A stretch of 64,000 bases of DNA, taken from Triangularia verruculosa (Eukaryota; Ascomycota; Sordariomycetes; Sordariales; Podosporaceae). Position numbers and translations under genes: made by a program. Positions 54,641 to 64,000 of this stretch are shown piece after piece. The stretch spans positions 1-64,000 of the forward strand of contig MU863929.1 in assembly GCA_033296885.1 (NCBI GenBank), written 5' to 3'. Positions within the stretch are counted from its first letter, which is position 1. The number at the start of each line of letters is the position of its first letter. Under the pieces are notes generated by a model that ran no database searches, was not told the origin of the DNA, and saw only the letters and a list, made by a program, of their open reading frames with translations.

Positions 54641-57531
54641 TGGTGCTCCTGCCTAACCTAATCTCCTATCCAAACTGGAAAATGTGGCTCCCAATTTCCA
54701 CTTGCTCCCGCTTCTATCGCAACTGCAATGTCGACTGAGCACTCAGCAACCTGGGAGCTGATGTTTCAACAATTCACTTGCCAACTGCTAAGGCGATCCT
54801 CTGTATTGCTTCCGGTTTGGGTCGCTCCAGTTCAAAAGATGCAGTAGCCGAACGATGAAACGGCCCCGAGCGGCGACAGACGTTTAAGTTTTGTGTCTAC
54901 CAGAGAACGGATCAAGTACCCAGAGGAGGCGCACGCGGCTTGACTTTTCCAGTCCGTTTTGGATGTGCCCTTAAGGTTCGAAGTTGCAGCCAGCTGGGTG
55001 GACCTCGATGAGTCTTCGCAATCGCCCCGACGATTCCCTTCACGCCTGATATCAGCCTTCCATCACAAGATCTCCCAATGGGCCACCAGCATGATGACAT
55101 ACCCAGTTCCTTCTCCAAGACTGATGATGTTGATAGTTATGCCTTAAACTTTATGATTCATCAAATCCCGCCGTGGGGAGAGGATGGCCAGTCAGGGACA
55201 AACTTCGGAGCCTGGGTAAAGAATAGCCAACTGGATAAGAATACTGGGAGCACAGCAGACGGAGAGGGGGGGCCTTCAGCTAGCAATAGATGATGTTCGT
55301 CATGTGGAGTCGGTATGTAGGTGATCTGGTCGTCCTCTTTCGAGAGAAAGAAAAGAGAACTTCAACCGCCAAATCCAAGACCCAGATGCAGCAAACGTTC
55401 AGGTATAAGAGTGTTTCCGCCACCATATCCTTTGAACTATGCGGAACAGTTATCCGATGGTAGGGCCACCTAGCCTGCAGGCCACCGCCACCACCTGCAC
55501 CGTAGCCTGCCGGATGGATAGCCACAACAGTATAGGAGAACCATGGCAGACATACATACAACCAGCATGTGAGTGTATATGCGTACGGGAATGAGGAGGG
55601 TCTGAGGGAGGGGTGGGGGTGTGTAGATACTGCCATCCCGGAATCCAAATCATGCAGCAAGATCGCCGTTGATACACCCTCTCCCGATGTGCCTATGCCT
55701 GTTTGACCTCGCGTGGCGTGTAGGTTTGGTCGATCGACTTTCATCTAGTTCTGTCCATTTCGCCCGAAACGTGATGGCTTGTTGTATGCAATATGCAACG
55801 CCATCTCAAACAGCAAATAACTTGAAGGGATGGAATTCGGAGCAGACAGACAAACACTGCATGCACCCCCCGACCTTTATAAGAGAAAGGTAGGTTCGCC
55901 AATGTCTTACTTGAGCAAAGCAAGTGTCTTTGGGGCCGAATCCCGGACGGTGAAATTCCCCGGTGGCTTTTCCGCGGTACTCCCACACCATGACTTACCT
56001 AAACCACTGGATACCCGCACCATCGTCAAAACCTTCCAAACGGGTGATGAGAAGGACCTCCTTGCTTGCCTCTTGCATCTTGGGTGCAGCATGTATGTGT
56101 TGTGAGCTGCAATGCCCCGTTGATTTCCACCTTCGTTTGCTTCGTTTTCTTGTTGACATGCGTGTTGTGTTTTTTTTGCATCTCGCCTCGCAGATAAAGC
56201 AAGCAAGGCCGTGGCCGTCCCGAGACAAGGGATCGCACTGCCTAGGCTTTTTTAGCCTTTTTGCTTCTTCTCCCTACATATCTCATACTGTGCGTTCCAT
56301 TTTTTTTCCGTGACCATCTCCACGGAAGATTCCATTTGCTGCTAAGATTCTCGGGTCAGTGCCAGCAGTTCAAGCTGGACTTGGAGATTCATGTGAGTGT
56401 AGGTAGGTACCTATGCTTGGCACCGAGAATAGGGGTCATAAAAGGGGTCATACTCCTGTCAAGTCAATCCGCAAGCGATAGAACTACAAATTAACCCACG
56501 AAACAGAAAAACAAACAAAAAAACCCATCCTCTTCCATTTCTCAGTTTCAAAACGGGCGATTTTGTGGCGGATTGCACCAAGCTGATCAAAGATTGAGAA
56601 ACAAAACGGAAAGATGCCAAGGAGAAGAAAAAAAAGGACAGCAAGAGCTCCGAGACATAGAATGAACCCATAATATCGCAATGTCTTCCTGCGGGTAGAT
56701 GCCCAAGCCAATCTAGATCTGTAGATCGTCATTGTAACCAGTGGGAGCGACTTTTTTTGTTTCCATCCTCCACAAAAAAGAAGTAGCCAGGTTGTGTAGC
56801 CATCCGCTCATGCTGCTTGAGGTGAGAGGAAAAGAGCGGGACCACCTCCCACCACACCTCACCAAAGCCACATCCTTGGTATACCCATACAACGCAAACT
56901 CTCTTCTCCGAAACTCCCGCATGCCGCAACGACAATGAGAAAATTTTAAAAAACAAAGGGACAAGTTTTGCTACCAAGAAGGGGCACACCGCATTGCCCG
57001 TCAGGACATCCTATCCCATCCGATATTTAAGAGAGGCAAGGGCTCCGTTTTGCGTCAAATCATGAATACTTACCCAATCACGAGACACCTACCTTCATTA
57101 TCTCTCCTAATGGTGCCAACATGAAGACTATCTACAGGATACTTGCTTCTTCAGAAAAAAAATAACATTAATCTAAAAACAACCGCAGCGAGCTTTCGAG
57201 AGGCAGCAAATACAAAGAGCTAGGTAAAAAGGTAAGGTGTGGCAAAATATATAGATACGGACAACGATAATACCCTCCCAAACCCGCACACCTAAAAAAA
57301 ATTGTCCTTAAAACCTGATGTATATCATACTCCCCCCCAAGCTTGCCCATTCTATTTCCATGCATGTGTGTGTGAAAATGTGCAATTACATCGCTATACA
57401 TATTGCACTGAAAATGGAAACCCTTTAGCGCCCTGCTAAATAGCTTTGCCCTTCCTTTCCCAGCCCAGCCCAGCCAGCCCAAATAAATGGAGACCAAAAC
57501 AAAACACCCATCGCCACCGTATTTGATTTGA
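54641..57531. other. 2.9-kb region without a recognised gene
   Basis: Left part is upstream of the RBMS-type gene; right part (from ~57100) is the 3' side of the reductase gene. Frames are short and lack domains. Could hold a non-coding transcript; nothing supports one specifically. Confidence 0.4.
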
Positions 57532-59669
57532 TCATGACCATACGTCCTCCTGTGGTTGTTTGTTAGTGACCTGCACTCATATTCGAGGATTGAGGGGCGA
57601 AAACATACCTGGTACTGGTTGGAAGCCCTCATATTCTTCACAATATCCTCGGCCTTGGCCTCTGGAACACCCCTTTCCTCGGAAATGATCTGGGCCAACA
57701 CGTTGTTCACCTCACGGGCCATGTTGGCCGCGTCGCCGCACACATAGAAATAAGCCTTCTTCTCAAGGAGCTCGTTGATCTCCTTGGACCTTTCCTTCAA
57801 CCGGTGCTGGACATAAACCTTTGAGCCATTCTCACGAGAGAAAGCAGAGACAAGCTCGAAGCTGTCGCCCATGATCTGCTTGGCCTCCTCCCACTCTTTG
57901 CAATACAGGAAATCCTCGGTGGACTTGCGGCAACCAAAGAACAGAATGGTCTTACCGACAGCCTGACCGTTCTCAACCATCTTTCTGCGCTCACGGACGA
58001 AACCCCTGAAGGGAGCAACACCAGTACCGGGACCGATCATAATGACGGGCTTGAGAGGGTCCGAGGGGAGCTTGAAATTGGAGTGGCGGACGTGGACGGG
58101 GAGGTGGATGCCATCGTACCTGTTGCGGGGGCCAGTGATCTCGTAAGTCAAACCATAAGGGCTGGGGTTGGGGTCGCCGTTCTGCTTCTGCTTGAGAGCC
58201 AAGAGGTAGTTGGTAGAGACACCACGGAAAGGATCATCGCGGCCAGGGAGCTTCTGCTCCTCGACGACGGCAGTGATGGAGATCTTCTTGGGTTGCTCGA
58301 GAGACGAAGACGAGATAGAGTAGTAACGAGGCTGGAGCTTGGTAATACCCTCAATGAAAACCGAGAACGGGACATTGGACCACTTTTTGCCCTTGCCAAC
58401 AATTTCCAAAACGCGGCCGATGTTGAGATGATGAACGTTGATCTTCTCATGGAAGTAGTCCTTGTCGCCGCCGAGCTTGGTCATCTCAGCCTTGGAAGCC
58501 TCATCGGGAGCAAAGGGAGCGAGAGTAGCGAGGAATTGACGAGAGACGGGAGCGCAGATTTCCATGTGGTAGCGAGCAATAGCATCGAAGGTGGTAGGAG
58601 TAGGGAAGGGGACCTTGGCGGTGGGCTCCAGAGCCTTGACGGAGATGACACTCTTGCGCTTCTCGCCAAGACCCAAGACGTTGAGGAACCGATCGACTTC
58701 CTCACCAGGATTGGTGGGCCAAACAGCGAGATGGTCACCGGTCTGGTAGCTAAGGTTGGAGGCGCTAATGTCGACTTCCATGTGCAGGCAGTTACGGTCC
58801 TTGACGTTGAACAATTCGTAGGATTCGGCGATAGGAGCAATGTAGGGGTTGTGCGCGTTGAAAGGGCCCTTGGGAGTACCATCGAGGTGGGTCTTGTTGG
58901 GCTCGCCAAGGTAGACCTCAGGGGATTCGGCGGTAAGAGTGTCACGGTCAACAATACCAAAGATGGGCTCGTACACGGCCTCGCGTTCCTCAAGACCCAT
59001 CTTCTCGGCGAGATCCTTCCACATGGGGTCCTTCCAGGCCAAGAAATCCTCTTCCATAGTGCCAGCGCCATCGTCACCCTCACCAGCAGCGCCAATGCGG
59101 TGGGCACCCAGCTTCTCGAGAGCCTTGTCGACATTGCGGACCATGATGTTGTAGTGCTCATAAGTGTTGTTGCCAAGACCGAAAGCGACGTAGTTCAGGT
59201 TGCCAAGAGCGGGTTCGTTGTCCGAAGTGAATTGCGGAGAGTCTCCGTTGATGAACTCGTAGAAGTCAACAGCGTTGTCGGTGGGCTCGCCCTCACCGTA
59301 GGTGGCAAGGACAAACATGACGACCTTGTCCGAGGGGATGGCATCGAGATTGTCATAGTCGTAGTCCTCCAAGTCGGCAACCATGGTCTCAAGACCGTAA
59401 CGGCTCTTGCCCTCCTTTGCGAGTCTCGAGGCGTAGTCCTCAGCGGTACCAGTTTGAGATCCATAGAAAATAATGCAGTTCTTGCCAGATTCCTCCATCT
59501 TCTCGACAATGTTTCTTGTCTTGCCGGCCTTGGCGCCATTGGCGGCCGCGAGTGAGCTGGCATAGGGGTCCTTGGCGACTCCCCACAGCTTGCCCTTGGT
59601 GAAGTATGCCACCGTCCCCAAGAGGATGGCGGCTAGGACAATAATGTCCAGCGTGTCGAGTTCAGCCAT
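57532..59669 (-). CDS. CPR1: NADPH-cytochrome P450 reductase
   Basis: Two exons, 59669-57609 and 57549-57532, give 692 residues. An N-terminal ER anchor (LDIIVLAAILLGTVAYF, residues ~6-22) is followed by the FMN domain (FYGSQTGTAEDYA at ~68-80, LATYGEGEPTDNA), then a linker. The FAD domain has RYYSISSS, and the NADPH domain has GPGTGVAPFRGFVRERR, FFGCRKSTEDFLY and VYVQHRL. The tail rebuilt by the 59-bp intron is SNQYQ|EDVWS, with the penultimate Trp that stacks on FAD in this family. Reading through the intron would add ~140 false residues and lose that Trp. The enzyme feeds electrons to microsomal P450s and to sterol synthesis. Confidence 0.96.
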
Positions 59670-62640
59670 GATAGAAGCAGTCGAGGGCTCGACGACGTTG
59701 CGGAGGCGAGGTTTCGGTGTGTTTCTGTCACCGTCCCGGAAGCCGGAAACGGGGAGAGCTCCTCAAATTAACGAGGAGCGGTGCCGCCGATGCAATCGGA
59801 TCGGGGCGAACGGAGGGAAACGGCAAACGTTAGCCGTCAATGGTCGCGGTGTCGGATCGGCGCGGGCGAAGACGCCAATTCAACGGAAGACAAACAGCGA
59901 CCAACCTCCGAGCGTGGGCTGACAGACGGCAGACACACGCACAGTCAGGAGACGAGGCGGGTGGAAGCGGCTGGGGGACAGGGAGGTGAGAGTGACGATA
60001 AAACAAAGAAAGAAGAAGAAGAAGAAAAAGGGGGGCAGCGCTCCGTGAGAAAAGGCAGTCAACCAGAGAATCAAGTAGAATTTTATTCAGCGGTACGGAG
60101 AACTGCGGCGGTCTTACTTATCGACAGATAAACCACATGTTGGCCCCGGGACGCTAGCCTCAACCTTCCAGGGTCCCGGCGTCCGGGCATTTACCACCCG
60201 TGCCATCTGTCAACTCCACCATCTCCGACGAGATCCGCTGGGCCAAGCACCACCACAGCCTGCCTAGCGCTGGAACACTTCAGACGGAGACGAGGCTTTG
60301 CGTTACGTGCCGTTTCATTGGGGCCGCAAGGCTGTTCGCGTGAGAGATGTTTAATATCTGCTTCAGCGATGACTCGGGGAGCGGTTTTTCTCAACGCACG
60401 ACGGACCCCTCGACGAAGCCAGCAAACGGCGTACTCGCCTGGCCTCCAGCTGGCATAGTCAGCAACAAATTGCGCGACAGCGTCCCCACCCGTTCCAAAT
60501 CGAGTCAGACGCCGTTTTGGCGTGGAGCCGTATTTCCCATACACGTTACGATACGTGCCCCCGCCGGCAGCTTGCGAAATAATACCGCCGCCGACACGAC
60601 GCAATGCAGCAGTTTCGGTGTCTTCTCCGAGAGATCGACCTTCCCCATACTTTGATATCTGGCCTCTTCAGTTCCAGACTCACCATGATCTTTAGACTTC
60701 TATTTGTCGATAAACGACCACAGGCATAGCAATCCTTCAGGACAAAAGCATGTGGAAGGTAGGAGTAATCTACACCCAAGTGTCTGAGTATCATGGATAT
60801 GGAAGGTGGGAGCCGGCGGTTGGGAGGCGGCTGCAGTGAGAACGTCCCCCGCACCAACGACAGGCTGAAGAACTTTCCAGTGTACTTTCCAGGATTTGGA
60901 CAGCGAAGACCGGGCCGTGGAGGTGACCCTTGGCACCCCCACATCGAATCCGGTGCAGAAACCGAGAGTCCGTGATCGCTGCATCCCAGCTGCTGCTGCA
61001 TCGGCAGTATCAGTATCAGCATCTGTTGGTGATTCGGCAGGTGTATCTGTCGCGAAAACAGTGCAGTGCCGTGGTCCCAGGTTGCCATCATGGATGTCAG
61101 TGGGGTCCAGAGTCCAGACAGACTTGACCAGGGCCATCGATATCCGTGATATGGGAGTAGGTATACGGATACCCTGCCTGATGCCACGTCTCTGTTGTGT
61201 AAAATTTGCCATCCTCGCTATCATCTCCCATCTCTCTTCACAGCATCCCAGTTTCTGACCACCCTCTCCGGCCGGAATCGTGTCGTGTGCTGGCCCCGCG
61301 ATCGCAACCATCTCGTGGTCCCCGCCTCTCCCACTTCGGCTCGAATTTTGGCCCCGCGCAAACCGCAAAAGGCGGGGACCCCACTGCTTTGCCGGGACAA
61401 ACAAGCTTGCCCAGCGCGCGACGTTCAGGATCACCCCGGAATGGCATCTACGGCAATGACATCGGGAGTCGAAGTCGCCGGGAAACTCGTCACATGGGAT
61501 CAGGGGAAAGTGGAGGTTTGCGATTCAGACCGTGGACATGGGCGACGCTAGGGTTATGCACCATGTCCAACCCCAAGATTCCCCAGTGTCCCCCAACTTT
61601 TTGCATCACTCTATTTTCGGGGTAGCGCCGCCACGACGGGGCTTCGCGGGGATATCGCTTCTTGTCGCTTCTTGAGTAGCCGAAAGAACGACGACATTCG
61701 GCAACACTGCCTTGATGTCGGTTTTGGGCTTAATACCGAGTGATGATCCATTCTGACGGCAAACATCACCGACCTGGCTGCTGCAGATACATGATAACAT
61801 GACAGCTCAAGATACAGACAGCCTCAGAGGAGGTGGTCAGACGGGATCTGATATGTTCGGCAGACCAACTGGCGCTCGGCACGTTCCGAGGGTGCTTGGT
61901 GTATGTGTGTTGGTGGAATGGGAGGTCAGAGGCCAGCGTAGAATGCGGCTGGCTGGCCGCAGCGTTTGTTGTAATGATTCAAAGACATCAAAAATCTTCT
62001 CATAAAAGGCTCGCCTAGCACTTTGACATCTCACAAAGCTGAATGTCTGAGAGACATGCTGGGAAGTTCTGAGGCATCATACGAACCTATGATATCTCTG
62101 TATGACCTGTTGGAGAGTGCTGTGTGCCGGAGCACACAGAAATAGCTAGCTCTCTGCTTCTGAGCCATGCAGCCCATGTTTTATAGGCAATGACGGAATG
62201 ACACTAGAGCAAGAGGAAGAAGGCACACCAATCATCCGTTGCTACTGCAAGTGTGCAGGTGTTGAAGTCCAGCAGAGAGGTCAAAGCTCGCTGTGAGGTG
62301 AAGTCGGATGATGGGCTGACAGCTGGCCATCTGACATCTCATTGGCTCAGCGCGGCGAATGTCCCAAGTTAGGGAGAAGTTCGGCCTATCTCTGATTGGC
62401 TGCCCAGCAATTTAGCCCCTGACAGGTCCCTTGCGTTCTGGCAGCCCTGCATCAACACGGTGGACCTGGCGTCCAGGAAACTGCCAGTCGCACTGGCGCG
62501 AGCAGCTCACGTCGTCAACCCACCTTGACTTCTATCCGACGGGTCTCCTTCCTGGCCGGACTGGACGCAATTGCCAAAAAGACGACTCCTTGCGACCCCC
62601 CGCTGCCGACAAGCAGCTGCACTGCCGGGAATAGGAACAG
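59670..62640. other. 3-kb divergent intergenic region, nothing recognised
   Basis: Between the reductase and the Tao3/Mor2-type gene. A purine tract (GAAGAAGAAGAAGAAAAAGG, ~60007-60030) lies in the reductase promoter. Frames of up to 244 codons lack domains or codon bias. Probably long promoters/leaders of both genes. Confidence 0.4.
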
Positions 62641-62862
62641 ATCATGCAAGAAGTGACGTCTGAAAAATGGGTGAGTTCCCCTTCCCCCACCATGGATAAG
62701 CGACGGCCATCTTGTGCGGGCAAGGCGCGGGCAGGCGGGTGGCTTTCGGCCTCCGGGCCTTACTTCAACCGACCTCCTGCCGCCGCCGTCTCCGCCCGGT
62801 TTCAAGGCCGCTCCACTTGGTCCGGTAGCCTTGTCCATCATGTTGCTGACTAGCACACACAG
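62641..62862 (+). other. Probable 5' exon(s) and first intron of the Tao3/Mor2-type gene
   Basis: The frame carrying LLPPPSPPGFKAAPLGP (about 62773-62825) resembles the Pro-rich N-termini of fungal Mor2/Tao3 proteins. An acceptor CACACACAG preceded by a GCTGAC branch site ends at 62862. The exact start codon and donor could not be fixed. Confidence 0.4.
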
Positions 62863-64000
62863 CTCCGTCTCAAACGACGTTGCCAGACCACGAGCCACTG
62901 AAGTTCTCGCCTCGTGCCGTCACCAGGCTAGATGAGGAGGACGAAGACTGGCAGAAGACTATACGGCCCGCCGCCCTCGAACCAAGAAGCGGTGCGCATT
63001 CCCGGGAATCGTCTCTCGACAAGTTCCAACGCACCCACCCACATGGGCCGCCGTCTCGAAGTGCCCTAGGAGGCGTCATTGAGCGAGTTGTCGATCCCAG
63101 AGCTGCCTCGTACGGCCACCACCGGCAGACCTCGATTGTCCATGGCATAGGAATCCAGCACTCGAGGAATGGGAGCCTGGCCAGCCCTGTGTCGAGCCCT
63201 CTCAGTCCGCAGATGATTGCTGCCGCTGGCGGAGATATGCAAATGTTCTCGCGTATGGAGGGGGATAACGGGTCAGGTTCACGCCCTGCTACTGCTCTCT
63301 CAAATGCCACGACGTTATTGAACCCTGGGTCCGGCCATCCGGAAAGGACTTCATCGGCAACTGATATGACAGGTGCCCCAGGACCAGCCCGGGGAACTCT
63401 AGAAAGAATGCACAGTGGGAGTGGGCGGTCCCGGCGGGATCATTCTCATCAACACTCACATTCATCCCGCAGCTCAAAAGACGAGCTCAAGACAGTAGGC
63501 GAATACGCACTTCATGTGCTGTTCACCTCGTTTATCGCCCAAGCAGAGGAAAAGTTAAATGAGTGCATCACGGTCCCGTTCGAACCCGAGCCCAATGTCG
63601 AACAAATCTGCGGGCCAGGGGCGGACCCTGCCTTTGACCAGCTGATCCTAGCCCTTGGGCACATCTCCAAGCAGAAACCAAAACCATTAATCGATAGTAT
63701 GATGCTCTGGCGCAAGAGCAAGAGTGATGCCGCCAGTGAAGCCCGTGGACAACTACAGCAACAGGCCCGTCTTAACCCTGCCCCGCATCCTGGATTGCTA
63801 CAACGACGTAATACCGAACCTGTACAGCCGATGTCTGCAGGAGCTGGGACGGATGCTGGCGGGCAGATGGGCCTGGCAGCAAAACAGGAATTCGTCGCCC
63901 AGGCTGAGCGTCGATCCACCGTCTCGATCTACGTACTCTGCCGAGTTCTTCTCGAAGTCATGTCACAGAGCACATTGGCGTCAATCACACCAGAGATGGA
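62863..64000 (+). CDS. Cell morphogenesis protein of the Furry/Tao3/Mor2 family (5' part, truncated by window end)
   Basis: Open without a stop to the window end (at least 379 codons). After a polar Ser/Pro/Arg-rich N-terminus (PSQTTLPDHEPLKFSPR, VTRLDEEDEDWQKTIRP) comes the conserved start of the Furry N-terminal HEAT region. It reads TVGEYALHVLFTSFIAQAEEKLNECI, EPNVEQICGPGADPAFDQLILALGHISKQKPKPLIDSMMLWRK, and then ERRSTVSIYVLCRVLLEVMSQSTL. This is the beginning of the ~2,000-residue scaffold of the RAM/MOR NDR-kinase pathway, which controls polarised growth and septation. Being truncated, the total length and C-terminus are not visible. Upstream exons are uncertain. Confidence 0.88.

Noticed and set aside
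58083..59555. 490-codon plus-strand open frame
   Set aside because: Antisense to the P450 reductase; Val/Asp/Leu-rich with no recognisable fold.
34290..59669. Secondary-metabolite cluster idea (FAD monooxygenase plus P450 reductase)
   Set aside because: They are 23 kb apart with only housekeeping genes between them, and no PKS, NRPS, terpene or P450 gene is present.
60546..61434. 213- and 244-codon minus-strand frames
   Set aside because: Overlap each other in different frames, have no domain and lie in a GC-balanced intergenic region; likely chance.
1..64000. CRISPR arrays, prophage or bacterial insertion sequences
   Set aside because: None seen; the sequence is eukaryotic, with spliceosomal introns throughout.

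Overview
This window comes from a filamentous ascomycete, most likely a sordariomycete and perhaps Sordariales. The evidence is short introns (mostly about 50-80 bp) with GTRNGT donors and CTAAC-type branch sites, fungal-only families (RBMS/Msa1-like RRM protein, SigF-like NTF2 protein, LEU5, RIB7), and a block of repeat DNA with the signature of repeat-induced point mutation (RIP): CpA/TpG nearly absent, TpA saturated, CpG kept. The species call is an inference; no marker gene settles it.

Layout. 1-6.5 kb is a RIP-destroyed Ty3/Gypsy retrotransposon on the minus strand plus a second wrecked AT-rich repeat, with islands of normal composition between and beside them. 6.8-13.1 kb is an accessory-looking locus. 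A protein kinase/Sel1-like/ankyrin gene on the minus strand carries one in-frame TGA. It is divergently paired, over a 322-bp spacer, with a gene for an N-terminal HeLo-like helical domain fused to a degenerate kinase (MLKL-like order). From 13.2 kb on the window is ordinary gene-dense fungal chromosome.

Genes in order: a 42-aa small protein; LEU5 mitochondrial CoA carrier; METTL4-type MT-A70 methyltransferase; mitoribosomal uL23m; DJ-1/PfpI protein; TSC1 (hamartin); a single-pass membrane protein; a SigF-like NTF2 protein; a CSC1/TMEM63 channel; a FAD monooxygenase; an intron-containing tRNA-Arg; a CYSTM peptide; RIB7; an NCS1 nucleobase permease; SEC1; proteasome RPN1; RIO2; an RBMS-type RNA-binding protein; NADPH-cytochrome P450 reductase; and the 5' part of a Tao3/Mor2/Furry-family gene cut by the window end.

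The housekeeping genes do not form one pathway. TSC1 (TORC1 control), RIO2 (40S maturation), RPN1 (proteasome), SEC1 (exocytosis) and Tao3/Mor2 (polarity) are unlinked core functions. The only locus that looks like a co-adapted pair is the kinase-ankyrin / HeLo-pseudokinase pair beside the repeats, a candidate fungal regulated-cell-death or allorecognition module. Splice junctions were placed by eye from frame continuity and consensus sites. Larger gene-free stretches are listed, with what they hold.
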